A stretch of DNA of 64,000 bases from Bacteroidota bacterium (GCA_018266775.1 JAFDZS010000011.1:531404-595403), one strand, 5' to 3'. Counted from the first letter of the stretch, positions 1 through 9,781 are shown. Numbers and translations are program-made. The notes: generated by a model from the sequence alone, not told the origin.

Positions 1-1
1 A

Positions 2-748
2 ATGAAGCTTGACCTTTTAGCCTTTGGTGTACACCCGGATGATGTGGAATTGAGCTGTGCCGGCGTTTTATTGGTGGAAAAAAAGAACGGCAAAAAAACC
101 GGTATTGTGGATTTAACACGCGGTGAACTAGGCACCAGGGGCACGGCCGAAACCAGGAAAACCGAAGCAGCGGCCGCAGCAAAAATTCTGGAAGTGGATG
201 TAAGGGGAAACCTCGGTATGGCAGATGGCTTCTTTCAGAACGATGAAATTCACCAAAAGCAAATCATTACAGTTCTTCGAAAATACCAGCCCGAAATCAT
301 TTTGTGTAATGCGCCCTCTGACCGCCATCCCGATCACGGGCGTTCAGCCAAACTGGTATCGGATGCTGCATTTCTTTCCGGCTTAAAAAAAATCGAAACC
401 TTCGATAATGGAAATGTACAGGAAGCATGGCGCCCCAAATATGTATTCCATTATATACAGGACCGTTTTTTGCAGCCCGATTTTGTAATGGATATTACAG
501 CTGTGTTTGACCAAAAACTGGAAGCCATCAAAGCTTATGGCACACAGTTTCATGCACAGCAGCCTGCGGATAATACGTCCAGCAACGAACCACAAACCTA
601 CATTTCCACACCTGACTTTTTAGACAGTGTGATTTACAGGCATAAATGGTTTGGCAAAATGATCGGCGTAAAATATGCCGAAGGATTTATAACAGAAAAA
701 ATGATTGGCTTCAACAATTTTGATGCCTTCATTCAACACATTACTTAA
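2..748 (+). CDS. bshB1: Bacillithiol biosynthesis deacetylase BshB1
   Basis: PIG-L/LmbE-type zinc deacetylase of 248 aa, full length for the family. BshB1 enzymes remove the acetyl group from GlcNAc-malate to give GlcN-malate, the second step of bacillithiol synthesis in the cytosol. The metal and catalytic motif HPDD is at residues 11-14 and HPDH at 109-112. The TRGELGTRGT stretch near residue 40 is typical of the BshB1 branch. The ATG lies at the second base of the window, so the promoter and any upstream partner are not visible. The desaturase gene follows after 18 nt and could be co-transcribed. bshC and a bacillithiol transferase gene lie elsewhere in the window; bshA is not present. Confidence 0.93.
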   Translation: MKLDLLAFGVHPDDVELSCAGVLLVEKKNGKKTGIVDLTRGELGTRGTAETRKTEAAAAAKILEVDVRGNLGMADGFFQNDEIHQKQIITVLRKYQPEIILCNAPSDRHPDHGRSAKLVSDAAFLSGLKKIETFDNGNVQEAWRPKYVFHYIQDRFLQPDFVMDITAVFDQKLEAIKAYGTQFHAQQPADNTSSNEPQTYISTPDFLDSVIYRHKWFGKMIGVKYAEGFITEKMIGFNNFDAFIQHIT

Positions 749-766
749 CCTGTCTATTTCAATACG

Positions 767-1831
767 ATGACTACCCCAAAATTTTTGAACGTATCAAAAT
801 CCAGTTTCCACCAGGAGTTAAAGAAAAGAGTGAACGATTACTTTAACCAGGCCGATAAGGCCGCAACTGGTAACATCAGCCTGTATTTTAAAGCTGCACT
901 GTTCTGGTCTTCCTACATCTTTTTGTACATCCACGTGGTATTTTTTACACCACCCGTTTGGCTGGCCATACCGGAATGTTTTTTAATGGGTGGCTTAACA
1001 GCAGCCATTGGGTTTAATGTGATGCACGATGGATGCCACGGCAGTTTCAGCAAAAGAAAATTCTGGAATAAAATGGCCGCTTTTTCAGTAAATGCGTTAG
1101 GCGCCAGCGCAATAATGTGGAACAACAAACACAATATTGTACACCACACCTACACCAATATTGATGGTGTTGATGATGATATCGAGATCAAACCCATGCT
1201 GCGTATGTGTAAAACGCAAAAAAAATATTTCATACACAAATACCAGCATATTTATGCCTGGTTGCTGTATACGCAGTTGCTGATTGTATGGATATTTGCA
1301 GCAGACTATAACCGTTATTTTACCCGCAAGGTTGGTATAGTGCCCATTAAAAAAATGAGTGTGCTGGAGCATATCGCTTTCTGGGTCGCCAAACTGGGTT
1401 ACATTTTTATGATGATTGTATTGCCCATCATTCTTTTAGGATTTGTGGAATGGTTACTGGGTTTTTTAATGATCACCATGACTGCAGGACTAATCCTCAG
1501 CATTGTCTTTCAACTGGCACATACAGTGGAAGAAACCACTTTCCCTGTTGAAACAGGCGGTAAAATAGAAAACGAATGGGCGATACACCAGGTACAAACC
1601 ACAGCTAATTTTGCCACCCGCAATAAACTGATCAGCTGGTTGATTGGTGGTTTGAATTTCCAGATAGAACATCACCTGTTTCCAAAAATATCACACGTAC
1701 ATTATCCCGCTATCAGCAAGATCATAAAAGAAGTTTGCCAGGAATATGGCATCCGTTACATTGAATTCAGGAAGATGCGCCATGCGCTCGTTTCGCATAC
1801 CATGCACCTGAAAAGAATGGGCAGGGTATAG
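767..1831 (+). CDS. Membrane fatty acid (acyl-CoA type) desaturase
   Basis: Integral-membrane di-iron desaturase of 354 aa. Three histidine boxes are visible: HDGCH at 87-91, HNIVHH at 122-127 and QIEHH at 299-303, with hydrophobic segments around residues 44-62, 68-84 and 205-250. In this superfamily a Gln in place of the first His of box three is characteristic of front-end desaturases, so Delta5/Delta6-like regiospecificity is possible, but that is inference. No cytochrome b5 domain is fused. It probably adjusts membrane lipid unsaturation using a separate electron donor. It follows bshB1 closely and is followed by a terminator hairpin. Confidence 0.88.
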   Translation: MTTPKFLNVSKSSFHQELKKRVNDYFNQADKAATGNISLYFKAALFWSSYIFLYIHVVFFTPPVWLAIPECFLMGGLTAAIGFNVMHDGCHGSFSKRKFWNKMAAFSVNALGASAIMWNNKHNIVHHTYTNIDGVDDDIEIKPMLRMCKTQKKYFIHKYQHIYAWLLYTQLLIVWIFAADYNRYFTRKVGIVPIKKMSVLEHIAFWVAKLGYIFMMIVLPIILLGFVEWLLGFLMITMTAGLILSIVFQLAHTVEETTFPVETGGKIENEWAIHQVQTTANFATRNKLISWLIGGLNFQIEHHLFPKISHVHYPAISKIIKEVCQEYGIRYIEFRKMRHALVSHTMHLKRMGRV

Positions 1832-1864
1832 TACGAATAACACGCTGTTAACTTTTTTAATGAT

Positions 1865-1893
1865 AAACGGGTACTAAAAACCCGTTTTTTTGT
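1865..1893 (+). terminator. Rho-independent terminator after the desaturase gene
   Basis: Stem AAACGGGT (1865-1872) pairs with ACCCGTTT (1880-1887) around a 7-nt loop and continues into a T run. It lies 34 nt after the desaturase stop codon and ends the bshB1-desaturase unit. Confidence 0.8.
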
Positions 1894-1925
1894 TTTCATA
1901 ACTTTACTGTTAAAACCTAAAAACA

Positions 1926-2342
1926 ATGAAAAAACAAACCTGGCATGAACAGCACGAATCCTCTCTTTCAATGGGCGACAGAATTGCGGATGCCGTAGCC
2001 AACGGTATGGGCTCATGGAATTTCATCATCTGGCAAAGCATTTTTGTTGCCATCTGGATGATCCTTAATGTAGTGGGCTTTGTTCGTCATTGGGACGCCT
2101 ACCCTTTCATTTTACTCAACCTGATCTTTTCCACGCAGGCCGCTTATGCAGCGCCCATCATCATGATGGCACAAAACCGCCAGTCGGACCGCGACCGGCT
2201 GCAGGCTCAGAACGATTATGATACCAACATCAAAGCCAAACAGGAAATTGAAGCCCTGCAAACACAGTTAAGCAAAATTGAAAATGATAAGCTGGAAAAA
2301 ATTATGCTGTTGCTGGAGGAAATGAAAAATAATAAAGCATAA
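1926..2342 (+). CDS. DUF1003 family membrane protein
   Basis: Protein of 138 aa matching the DUF1003 pattern: a charged N-terminus, two hydrophobic helices (about residues 35-55 and 60-82, with WQSIFVAIWMILN and FILLNLIFSTQAAYAAP), the conserved QNRQ..RDR stretch after the second helix, and a C-terminal coiled-coil-like segment rich in Glu, Lys and Gln. Function is unknown for the family; it is predicted to sit in the inner membrane with the coiled coil in the cytosol. It stands alone between the desaturase terminator and glnS. Confidence 0.85.
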   Translation: MKKQTWHEQHESSLSMGDRIADAVANGMGSWNFIIWQSIFVAIWMILNVVGFVRHWDAYPFILLNLIFSTQAAYAAPIIMMAQNRQSDRDRLQAQNDYDTNIKAKQEIEALQTQLSKIENDKLEKIMLLLEEMKNNKA

Positions 2343-2392
2343 CAATGCTTCGCAACTGTTCGTTGAAGTGAACAGATTAAAGCCCGATTCCT

Positions 2393-2400
2393 TAAATTTG
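2393..2400 (+). promoter_or_regulatory. Probable -7 box for glnS
   Basis: TAAATTTG matches the Bacteroidota -7 consensus TAnnTTTG, 19 nt before the glnS ATG. No TTG -33 element is visible at the expected 17-23 nt spacing, so this is a tentative call. Confidence 0.4.
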
Positions 2401-2419
2401 CTGAATATACCTTTTTAAG

Positions 2420-4081
2420 ATGAGCGAAGAAAAGAGTTTACATTTTCTGGAAGAAATAATAGAAGATGATCTGAAGGCTGGTAAATACCAATCTATCCTT
2501 ACCCGTTTTCCACCAGAGCCTAATGGCTATCTGCACATCGGCCATGCCAAATCCATTTGCCTGAATTTTGGTTTGGGCATCAAATATGGCGGCAAAACCA
2601 ATTTGCGTTTTGATGATACCAACCCGGTGACAGAAGAAACCGAATACGTGGAAAGCATTAAAGATGACATCCGCTGGTTGGGTTTTGAATGGGCGAATGA
2701 ATTTTATGCGTCTGATTATTTCAGTAACCTGTATGAATATGCCCTTGTACTCATCAAAAAAGGTTTGGCTTATGTAGATGATTTAACTTCTGAAGAAATA
2801 GCACATTTAAAAGGAACCCCCACTGAACCTGGTAAAGACAGTCCTTACCGCAACAGAAGCGTGGAGGAAAATCTTACGCTGTTTACAGCCATGAAAGAAG
2901 GTAAGTATAAGGATGGCGAAAAAGTATTACGTGCCAAAATAAATATGGCGCATGTAAATATGCTGATGCGGGATCCTATTATTTACCGCATTAAGCATGC
3001 ACATCATCACCGCACCGGCGATGCCTGGTGCATTTACCCGATGTACGATTTTGCACATGGGCAAAGCGACAGCATTGAACACATCACCCACAGCATTTGC
3101 ACATTAGAGTTTGTGCCGCACCGTGAGTTATATGACTGGTGTATTGAAAACCTGGAAATATTTCCATCGCATCAATACGAATTTGCCCGGTTGAACATGA
3201 CGTACACGGTAATGAGCAAGCGGAAATTACTGCAACTGGTAAATGAAAATTTTGTGAGCGGCTGGGACGATCCCCGCATGCCCACACTCAGCGGCTTCAG
3301 AAGAAAAGGATACACGCCGGGCAGCATTCGTAATTTTTGTGATAAGATTGGCGTGGCCAAGCGTGAAAATATGATCGACATCAGCCTGCTGGAATTTTGC
3401 CTGCGGGAAGAACTGAATGCATCTGCACTGCGGGTAATGGCCGTGCTGGAACCGGTAAAACTCATCATAGATAATTATGAAGCGGGTAAAACGGAGATCA
3501 TGATCAGCGAGAACGGCCCTGATGAAAGTATGGGCACCCGTGAAGTACCGTTCAGTAAAGAACTGTGGATAGAAAAAGAAGACTTCATGGAAGTACCGGT
3601 GAAGAAATGGTTTCGCCTTGCGCCGGGTGCAATGGTGCGCTTAAAAAGTGCTTACATTGTAAAATGCGAAAGCTTTGATAAAGATGCTGCGGGCCATATT
3701 ACTGCCATACATTGTACCTATTTACCCGAAAGCCGCAGCGGTGCCGATACCAGTGGCATTCATGTAAAAGGGACTATTCATTGGGTAAGTGCAGCACATG
3801 CGGTGAATGCAGAAGTAAGATTGTACGACCGTTTGTTTAAATCAGAAAATCCTGCTGCGGAAGAAGGTGATTTTAAAGAGCACATCAATCCTGATTCACT
3901 GCATATAATCACCGATGCCAAACTGGAACCATCGCTCACTACTGCAACACCGGATCACCGTTACCAATTCCTTCGTAAAGGATATTTTTGTGTAGATAAA
4001 GACAGTACTGCCGATAAACCGGTGTTCAACCGCACCGTTACTTTAAAAGATACCTGGGTGAAAGAAGCCAAACGCTATTAG
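2420..4081 (+). CDS. glnS: Glutamine--tRNA ligase
   Basis: Class I aminoacyl-tRNA synthetase of 553 aa that charges tRNA-Gln with glutamine. The HIGH-type signature is in [12 protein letters not shown] (residues 31-42) and the KMSKS-type loop reads VMSKR (264-268). FDDTNP near residue 65 and the [21 protein letters not shown] block near 205-225 are typical of GlnRS rather than non-discriminating GluRS. The C-terminal beta-barrel anticodon-binding region occupies roughly 340-553, and length is normal. It is convergent with the next gene, and a terminator hairpin lies between them. Confidence 0.97.
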   Translation: MSEEKSLHFLEEIIEDDLKAGKYQSILTRFPPEPNGYLHIGHAKSICLNFGLGIKYGGKTNLRFDDTNPVTEETEYVESIKDDIRWLGFEWANEFYASDYFSNLYEYALVLIKKGLAYVDDLTSEEIAHLKGTPTEPGKDSPYRNRSVEENLTLFTAMKEGKYKDGEKVLRAKINMAHVNMLMRDPIIYRIKHAHHHRTGDAWCIYPMYDFAHGQSDSIEHITHSICTLEFVPHRELYDWCIENLEIFPSHQYEFARLNMTYTVMSKRKLLQLVNENFVSGWDDPRMPTLSGFRRKGYTPGSIRNFCDKIGVAKRENMIDISLLEFCLREELNASALRVMAVLEPVKLIIDNYEAGKTEIMISENGPDESMGTREVPFSKELWIEKEDFMEVPVKKWFRLAPGAMVRLKSAYIVKCESFDKDAAGHITAIHCTYLPESRSGADTSGIHVKGTIHWVSAAHAVNAEVRLYDRLFKSENPAAEEGDFKEHINPDSLHIITDAKLEPSLTTATPDHRYQFLRKGYFCVDKDSTADKPVFNRTVTLKDTWVKEAKRY

Positions 4082-4129
4082 CATTGATTGATGCGGCAAT
4101 GATCTCAAAAATAATTGGAAAAAGTTTTT

Positions 4130-4157
4130 TGCTCCTGTTTGCAACGGGAGCATTTTT
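4130..4157. terminator. Terminator between convergent glnS and a membrane-protein gene
   Basis: TGCTCCTG (4130-4137) pairs with CGGGAGCA (4145-4152), with one G-T pair and a 7-nt loop. A T-rich tract follows on the plus strand and an A/T run precedes it (T run on the minus strand), so it can serve both genes. Confidence 0.75.
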
Positions 4158-4590
4158 ATTTAGCATCAGCTTCTTCTTGCGGCGGTTTCACTTTTGTTTT
4201 CTGAAAAACAGAAGCGATCAGGATCAGCAATGTTGCAGCAAGCATTAAAAAAATGCCGGGCTTTTTTTCGGGGCAATACGCATTGTAGCAGGATATAAAT
4301 AAGGTATACGTTTTTATCGCGTAAGCGAAGGTGAAAGCCGCCAGGAAAAGGTTGACCATTTTTGCTGTTGTGCTGCGTACCACTAACAACACCAGTGAAA
4401 TTATGGCAACACCTTCTAAGTAATAACCCGGCCTTCCATAATTGTTTTTAAAAGAATAAAAACCTGTAAAAGTCCGCTCTGCTTCGCTGGGTATATTACT
4501 GTCAGCAAAATAAGCCCAGGGCATAAAACAGGCTATCATCAGCAAGATACATGCTGCTACGCCCAACCAGGTTAATGCACTCAATTTCAT
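4156..4590 (-). CDS. Unrecognised four-helix membrane protein
   Basis: A 144-aa protein with four hydrophobic segments (about residues 7-27, 58-73, 78-97 and 111-128) and a charged C-terminal tail ending KVKPPQEEADAK. The layout of a long loop after helix one and paired C-terminal helices suggests a small inner-membrane protein, but no family is recognised. A Cys pair (CYNAYC) lies between helices three and four. Its stop lies next to the glnS terminator, and the tRNA-Cys gene lies upstream on the same strand with its own terminator in between. Confidence 0.6.
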   Translation of the reverse strand: MKLSALTWLGVAACILLMIACFMPWAYFADSNIPSEAERTFTGFYSFKNNYGRPGYYLEGVAIISLVLLVVRSTTAKMVNLFLAAFTFAYAIKTYTLFISCYNAYCPEKKPGIFLMLAATLLILIASVFQKTKVKPPQEEADAK

Positions 4591-4602
4591 AACAGGAATG
4601 AA

Positions 4603-4631
4603 TTAAAATCGCCCCGGGTTTACGGGGCGAT
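4603..4631 (-). terminator. Rho-independent terminator of tRNA-Cys
   Basis: On the minus strand ATCGCCCCG pairs perfectly with CGGGGCGAT (4608-4616 and 4623-4631) around a 6-nt loop and is followed by TTTAATT. It lies 6 nt past the encoded CCA of the tRNA. Confidence 0.85.
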
Positions 4632-4637
4632 TGTTGT

Positions 4638-4711
4638 TGGAGGTCCCTAGCGGATTCGAACCGCTGTACGAGCTTTTGCAGAGCTCTGCCTAACCACTCG
4701 GCCAAAGGACC
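4638..4711 (-). tRNA. tRNA-Cys (GCA)
   Basis: The minus strand folds as a cloverleaf. The acceptor stem GGTCCTT pairs with AGGGACC (one G-T pair). The anticodon stem GAGCT/AGCTC encloses loop CTGCAAA with anticodon GCA. The T arm contains GTTCGAATC. The discriminator base is T, as expected for tRNA-Cys, and the 3' CCA is encoded (4638-4640). It appears to be a single tRNA transcript ended by the adjacent hairpin. Confidence 0.95.
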
Positions 4712-4854
4712 AATTTTCAAATACTAAAAAAACAATGCATCTCGGTAACTGGTAATCAATCCACTGATAAACGTCACTTTTTTAGTGTTGCAAAAATAGG
4801 GTATTTTTAGGCAAAATTATGCTGACTGTGCAAACAGTTATCAAAAAAAATATT

Positions 4855-5736
4855 ATGAGTCAGATTGCTCCATCAGAATTAATTATCAACAGCCGCGGCG
4901 CTGTTTATCATCTCGATTGCAGGCCCGAAGAAATTGCATCCACCATTATTACTGTTGGCGATCCCGACCGTGTTGAAGCAGTGAGTAAACATTTCGATTC
5001 AGTAGAAGTAAAAAACCAACATCGTGAATTTGTAACCCACACCGGGTGGCTGAATAAAAAAAGAATTTCTGTAGTAAGCACCGGTATTGGTACCGATAAT
5101 ATTGATATTGTGCTGAACGAACTGGATGCATTGGTGAACATTGATTTTGATACAAGAACCATAAAAGAGAAACTCACCGCTTTAAACATCATCCGCCTGG
5201 GCACGTCTGGTTCATTACAACTGGATATTCCGGTAGACAGTTTTGTGGTAAGCACACATGGTTTGGGTATTGATAACCTGCTGAACTTCTACCGGCAAAA
5301 TAATAATGAAGAAGAAAAAGAACTGGTGCAGTCGTTCATCACCCAAACGCAACTGCATAATAATTTTGCCCATCCGTGTATTGCCGGTGCAGGCGCATCG
5401 CTCATTAAACATTTTGTTGAAGGTTTTCATCATGGCATTACGGTAACCTGCCCCGGTTTTTATGGCCCGCAGGGAAGAGTATTGCGTTTAGGCCTGGCCA
5501 ACCCGGCATTAATAGATAATCTTACCCAATTTAATTTTGGTGCCTACCGAATCACTAACTTTGAGATGGAAACCGCCGCTATCTATGGTTTGGGTAAACT
5601 GCTGGGGCATCATTGCCTTTCCATCAGTGCCATTGTGGCCAACCGCATTGCAAAAGAGTTCAGCAAAGACGGTGCAGCTACAGTGGAAAACCTGATTCAG
5701 CAGGCTTTACAAATAATTTCAACCCACATTCTGTAA
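4855..5736 (+). CDS. Nucleoside phosphorylase (uridine/purine type)
   Basis: PNP/UDP phosphorylase family 1 enzyme, 293 aa from the chosen ATG; an in-frame ATG 36 nt upstream would add 12 residues without conservation. Such enzymes cleave nucleosides with phosphate to ribose-1-phosphate and base in salvage. VGDPDRVEAVSKHF near the N-terminus is the phosphate-binding loop, STGIGTDN follows, and NFEMETAAIYGL is the family's ribose/base-contacting Glu-Met-Glu segment. Base specificity cannot be fixed from sequence; uridine phosphorylase-like is a fair guess. Its TAA overlaps the ATG of dapF (TAATG), indicating translational coupling. Confidence 0.85.
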   Translation: MSQIAPSELIINSRGAVYHLDCRPEEIASTIITVGDPDRVEAVSKHFDSVEVKNQHREFVTHTGWLNKKRISVVSTGIGTDNIDIVLNELDALVNIDFDTRTIKEKLTALNIIRLGTSGSLQLDIPVDSFVVSTHGLGIDNLLNFYRQNNNEEEKELVQSFITQTQLHNNFAHPCIAGAGASLIKHFVEGFHHGITVTCPGFYGPQGRVLRLGLANPALIDNLTQFNFGAYRITNFEMETAAIYGLGKLLGHHCLSISAIVANRIAKEFSKDGAATVENLIQQALQIISTHIL

Positions 5737-6524
5737 TGAAAATAGCCTTTTTTAAATACCAGGGCACAGGCAATGATTTTGTGATCCTGGATAACAGGGA
5801 TAACCAATATTCCGGCATAACGGTAAAGCAGATTCACCATATTTGCAACCGCAGGTTTGGTATTGGTGCAGATGGATTAATGTTGCTGTGCAAAAAAGAT
5901 GGATACGATTTTGACATGATTTATTATAATGCAGACGGCAACGAAAGCAGCATGTGCGGCAATGGTGGCCGCTGCCTGGTAAAATTTGCCTACCACAGGG
6001 GTATTCATAAAAACATGTATCATTTTACAGCAATAGATGGTGAACATTTTGCAGAAATTGATCCTAACGGTACCGTAAGGTTGAAAATGAAAGATGTTAC
6101 TGAAGTGGATGAACATGCATCGTATGCCATATTAAATACCGGCTCGCCCCATTTTGTAAAATTTGCCACGCATGTAAAAGAGATAGATGTGGTGGAAACC
6201 GGCCGTGAGATCCGATACAGCAACGCTTTTAAAAAAGAAGGCATCAATGTAAATTTTGTAGAAACAGTAGATGAAGATGGCATTTATGTACGCACTTACG
6301 AACGGGGTGTGGAAGATGAAACCCTCAGTTGCGGAACCGGTGTTACTGCATCGGCATTAATGAGCGCTCACAATGAAAAAGGGTTTAACCGGGTGGAAGT
6401 ACATACACCCGGTGGCCATTTAAGTGTTGAATTTGAAAAAATGAATGAAGCCCATTTTGAAAACATCTGGCTTTGCGGCCCCGCAGACTTTGTTTACCAG
6501 GGCGAAATTGAAGTGGCAGACTGA
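5736..6524 (+). CDS. dapF: Diaminopimelate epimerase
   Basis: 262-aa enzyme converting LL- to meso-diaminopimelate for lysine and peptidoglycan synthesis without a cofactor. The two catalytic cysteines are in SMCGNGGRC (Cys74) and LSCGTGVTAS (Cys199), each followed by the expected Gly-rich helix cap. The N-terminus FFKYQGTGNDF is diagnostic and fixes the start at the ATG overlapping the previous stop; a longer open frame upstream is only the phosphorylase read out of frame. Confidence 0.96.
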   Translation: MKIAFFKYQGTGNDFVILDNRDNQYSGITVKQIHHICNRRFGIGADGLMLLCKKDGYDFDMIYYNADGNESSMCGNGGRCLVKFAYHRGIHKNMYHFTAIDGEHFAEIDPNGTVRLKMKDVTEVDEHASYAILNTGSPHFVKFATHVKEIDVVETGREIRYSNAFKKEGINVNFVETVDEDGIYVRTYERGVEDETLSCGTGVTASALMSAHNEKGFNRVEVHTPGGHLSVEFEKMNEAHFENIWLCGPADFVYQGEIEVAD

Positions 6525-6562
6525 TTATTAAACCTTAACCGGCAGCCCCGCTGCAATAACCC

Positions 6563-7501
6563 ATGATCCAGTATTTTAAAATTGTAGATCAGCAAACGCT
6601 GGAAATTGATAAACCTGAAACCGATGCATGGGTAAACGTGTTGCCACCATTAAAGCAGGAAGAGTTTTCTGAACTCAGTGAATCCCTGCATATTCCGCTC
6701 GACTTCCTGAAAGATTCTTTGGATATTGATGAGAGAAGCCGTTATGAAATTGATGATACCGTAAAACTGGTGGTGATCAAAACACCCACTGAAAATAATT
6801 CTTTCAACGAAAGTGATGCGTATTACATCACCATCCCTATCTGTATCATCTTAACCCATAACCAGATCGTTACCGTAAATTCATTTGAAAACGAAGCCAT
6901 CAAAAAATTCCTGAACACTTTTCAAAAACGGCAACCGGATAAAAAGAATATGATGGTGCTGAAGATATTTGAAAAGATCACCACCAACTTCCAGGAATAC
7001 CTGAAAGAGATCAACCAGCGCCGTAATTTACTGGAGCAAAAATTATACGACAGTAACCGCAATGCCGAATTACTGGAACTGGTACGCATACAAAAAAGCC
7101 TGGTGTATTTTATTACTGCTTTACGCAGCAATGAACTGCTGATGATGAAAATGTCACGCACCAATGTTTTGCAACTGAATGAAGAAGAGAAAGAATTTTT
7201 AGATGATTTAATTGTAGAAACCAGCCAGGCGTTGGAAATGGCCAACACGTATACTAACATTCTCAGCAGCTCATTAGATGCCTTTGCCAGCATCATCTCC
7301 AATAACCTGAACAATGTAATGAAGCGGCTGACTTCTATCACCATCATCTTGTCATTACCTGCTTTGGTTACGAGTATTTATGGCATGAACGTTCCCATAC
7401 CGGGGCAAAACTGGCCCCACTCCTTTTATGTACCTTTGATTTTATCGCTGGCTATATCAGTCATCATCAGCGCTTATTTCATGAAGAAAAAATGGTTTTA
7501 A
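6563..7501 (+). CDS. corA: CorA-family magnesium/divalent cation transporter
   Basis: 312-aa protein with a long cytosolic N-terminal domain, a long alpha-helical stalk (about residues 130-250) and two C-terminal transmembrane helices (about 253-272 and 289-306). The GMN signature that forms the pore selectivity filter is at 274-276 (YGMNVPIPGQ). The protein ends with a short basic tail, KKKWF. Such proteins form pentameric inner-membrane Mg2+ channels. It is followed after 9 nt by a Nudix gene. Confidence 0.93.
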   Translation: MIQYFKIVDQQTLEIDKPETDAWVNVLPPLKQEEFSELSESLHIPLDFLKDSLDIDERSRYEIDDTVKLVVIKTPTENNSFNESDAYYITIPICIILTHNQIVTVNSFENEAIKKFLNTFQKRQPDKKNMMVLKIFEKITTNFQEYLKEINQRRNLLEQKLYDSNRNAELLELVRIQKSLVYFITALRSNELLMMKMSRTNVLQLNEEEKEFLDDLIVETSQALEMANTYTNILSSSLDAFASIISNNLNNVMKRLTSITIILSLPALVTSIYGMNVPIPGQNWPHSFYVPLILSLAISVIISAYFMKKKWF

Positions 7502-7510
7502 AGTACAGCT

Positions 7511-7969
7511 ATGTTTAGTATAAGAGTTTACGGCATTCTTGTTAACGAACAGCAACAGGTTTTAGTAAGTGATGAATACATCCGCGGTATGTATATCACT
7601 AAATTTCCCGGCGGAGGACTGGAATTTGGAGAAGGCACAAGAGATTGCCTTAAAAGAGAATTTATGGAAGAAATGCAGTTGAATGTGGAAGTGGGCGAAC
7701 ACATTTACACTACCGACTATTTCCAGATGAGCGCTTTTGATAACAGCAAACAGATTATCTCCATTTATTATTTTGCCAAAGCACTGGAACCGATACAGGC
7801 GCCATTACGCACCACTCCATTTGATTTTGATGAACAGCAGATGCGGGTATACAATGAAACCGGCGAAACGGAAACCTTCCGTTTTATCAACTGGCATGAA
7901 TTTTCAGGCGAAACTGTTACACTTCCCATTGATAAAATAGTTGCAAATTTGCTGAAACAAAAAGTTTAG
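7511..7969 (+). CDS. Nudix hydrolase
   Basis: 152-aa Nudix domain protein. The Nudix box starts at GGLEFGE, followed by seven residues and REFMEEMQL, which fits GX5EX7REUXEEXGU except that the last Gly is Gln. Family members hydrolyse nucleoside diphosphates linked to another moiety; the substrate here is not predictable. It lies 9 nt after corA and its stop is separated by one base from the next ATG, so the three genes are probably one operon. Confidence 0.85.
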   Translation: MFSIRVYGILVNEQQQVLVSDEYIRGMYITKFPGGGLEFGEGTRDCLKREFMEEMQLNVEVGEHIYTTDYFQMSAFDNSKQIISIYYFAKALEPIQAPLRTTPFDFDEQQMRVYNETGETETFRFINWHEFSGETVTLPIDKIVANLLKQKV

Positions 7970-7970
7970 C

Positions 7971-8573
7971 ATGAATTACAACCATTTTTTTGACAACACC
8001 ATCATCCTCGAAGATGAATTGGTGCGCCTTGAACCATTAGAAGAAAAACATTATGATGCTTTATTGCCTGTAGCCATGCACCCGCAGTTATGGTTGTACA
8101 CCGGCGCAAAAGTGTATACCGAAGCAGATTATAAAAGGTATTTTGAAACGGCACTACAGGAAAGAAAAACAAAAAAATCTTACCCCTTCGTTTATTACCA
8201 CAAACAGTTGCAGGAATATGTGGGCTGCACCCGTTATGCCAACATAGATTTTTCTAATAAAAAACTGGAAATTGGGTGGACATGGCTTCACCCCAAATTA
8301 CACGGCAGCGGTTTCAACCGCCACTGCAAATACCTGCTGCTCTCCTATGGTTTTGATGTACTGCAACTGAACCGCGTGGAATTAAAAACCAGTCACCTGA
8401 ACCTCATCTCACAAAAAGCCATGAAAAATATTGGCGCTGTTGAAGAAGGCCGCCTGCGCCGTTTCAGCATAAATGAAGACGGATTGGTACGGGATGCCAT
8501 TTACTTCAGTTTCATTGCAGAAGAATGGAATGAAACGAAGCAAAAATTCTTTAAAGAATTTATGAATTCTTAA
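7971..8573 (+). CDS. GNAT acetyltransferase, RimJ/RimL-like
   Basis: 200-aa Gcn5-related N-acetyltransferase of the RimJ/RimL type: ELVRLEPLEEKHYDAL at the N-terminus, the central GWTWLHPKLHGSGFNRHCKYLLLSYGF block containing the acetyl-CoA binding region, and NRVELKTSHLNLISQKAMKNIGAVEEG, typical of proteins that acetylate amino termini or small amines. Acceptor unknown. It is translationally close to the upstream Nudix gene. The 164 nt downstream hold no gene I can identify. Confidence 0.85.
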   Translation: MNYNHFFDNTIILEDELVRLEPLEEKHYDALLPVAMHPQLWLYTGAKVYTEADYKRYFETALQERKTKKSYPFVYYHKQLQEYVGCTRYANIDFSNKKLEIGWTWLHPKLHGSGFNRHCKYLLLSYGFDVLQLNRVELKTSHLNLISQKAMKNIGAVEEGRLRRFSINEDGLVRDAIYFSFIAEEWNETKQKFFKEFMNS

Positions 8574-8737
8574 ATCCATTTATTAGTTTTAAATGTAAGT
8601 ACGCCTGTTACAGCAGTAACTGGGTCCTGTTTCCCCTTGCAAGCTATATTGTTTTTCCTTTGGATAAGCAGGCATCCTGTTTTTATCACTCAGAATTAAA
8701 ACCAGGGAAATGATTAATCTTTTTTAAACTTTATACC

Positions 8738-9781
8738 ATGAGCAATCAAACTTCTCCAAACACGCCGGCGCATATCATGCAAATTGGTATGGGCTTCTGG
8801 GCGTCTAAAACATTGTTAGCAGCAGTTAAATTCAAACTGTTTACACATCTGTCAGGAACAAAAAAATCTGCCGCCGAAATAAAAAGTATGTTACAATTGC
8901 AAACAACAGACCGGCATGTGTATGACTGGCTGGATGCTTTAGTATCACTCGGTTTGCTGCAACGCGATGGTGTGCTCGAAAACGGGCTGTATTACAATGC
9001 CCCGGATACAGAACTTTTCCTGGATACCAATAAACCTTCATACATCGGTGGCATTTTAGAAATGGGCAATAACCGTTTGTACAGGTATTGGGCAGACCTG
9101 GAAGAGGCATTGCTTACCGGTTTACCACAAAATGAATCGAAACACAGCAGTAATATGAATTTCTTTACTGAGCTGTATAAAGATCAAGATAAACTGGAAG
9201 AGTTTATGCATGCCATGCAGGGTATTCAAACCGGTAATTTTATGACGCTGGCACAGCAGTTTAACTTCAGCAATTATAAGACGATGGCAGATGTTGGTGG
9301 CGCAGATGGCTGGCTCAGCATTATTGTAGCACAGCATCACCCCAATATACAGTGTACTACTTTTGATTTACCGCCGGTAGAACCATTGGCGAAAAAGAAG
9401 ATTGCTCAATTTGGATTAACCAGCCGCATTACTGCAATCGGCGGAGACTTCTTCAACGAACCATTGCCTGCTGCAGACGTTATTACCATGGGTAATATTA
9501 TTCACGGAATGGATGAAGAACATAAAAAAGCTATCATTAAAAAAGTGTATGATACATTACCTGAAAACGGTGTATTCATGACCATTGAAAATATTATTGA
9601 CGACACCCGGAATAAAAACACCTTTGGCTTGCTGATGAGCCTGAATATGCTGATTGAAAACGGGCCGGCATTCGACTACACGGCTGCCGACTTTAACGCC
9701 TGGGCAATGGCAGCTGGTTTCAAAAAAACAGAATTTATTTCTCTTACAGGACCAACAAGCGCTGCTGTAGCCTATAAATAA
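8738..9781 (+). CDS. SAM-dependent O-methyltransferase (winged-helix dimerisation type)
   Basis: 347 aa. The first 100 residues form the winged-helix dimerisation domain of class I O-methyltransferases related to acetylserotonin and hydroxyneurosporene methyltransferases. The SAM-binding motif DVGGADGW is at 185-192, with TFDLPP about 20 residues later, and GNIIHGMDEEHKKAI carries the likely catalytic His. The methylated compound is unknown; the neighbours (GNAT, lipoprotein peptidase) do not form an obvious biosynthetic cluster. Confidence 0.85.
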   Translation: MSNQTSPNTPAHIMQIGMGFWASKTLLAAVKFKLFTHLSGTKKSAAEIKSMLQLQTTDRHVYDWLDALVSLGLLQRDGVLENGLYYNAPDTELFLDTNKPSYIGGILEMGNNRLYRYWADLEEALLTGLPQNESKHSSNMNFFTELYKDQDKLEEFMHAMQGIQTGNFMTLAQQFNFSNYKTMADVGGADGWLSIIVAQHHPNIQCTTFDLPPVEPLAKKKIAQFGLTSRITAIGGDFFNEPLPAADVITMGNIIHGMDEEHKKAIIKKVYDTLPENGVFMTIENIIDDTRNKNTFGLLMSLNMLIENGPAFDYTAADFNAWAMAAGFKKTEFISLTGPTSAAVAYK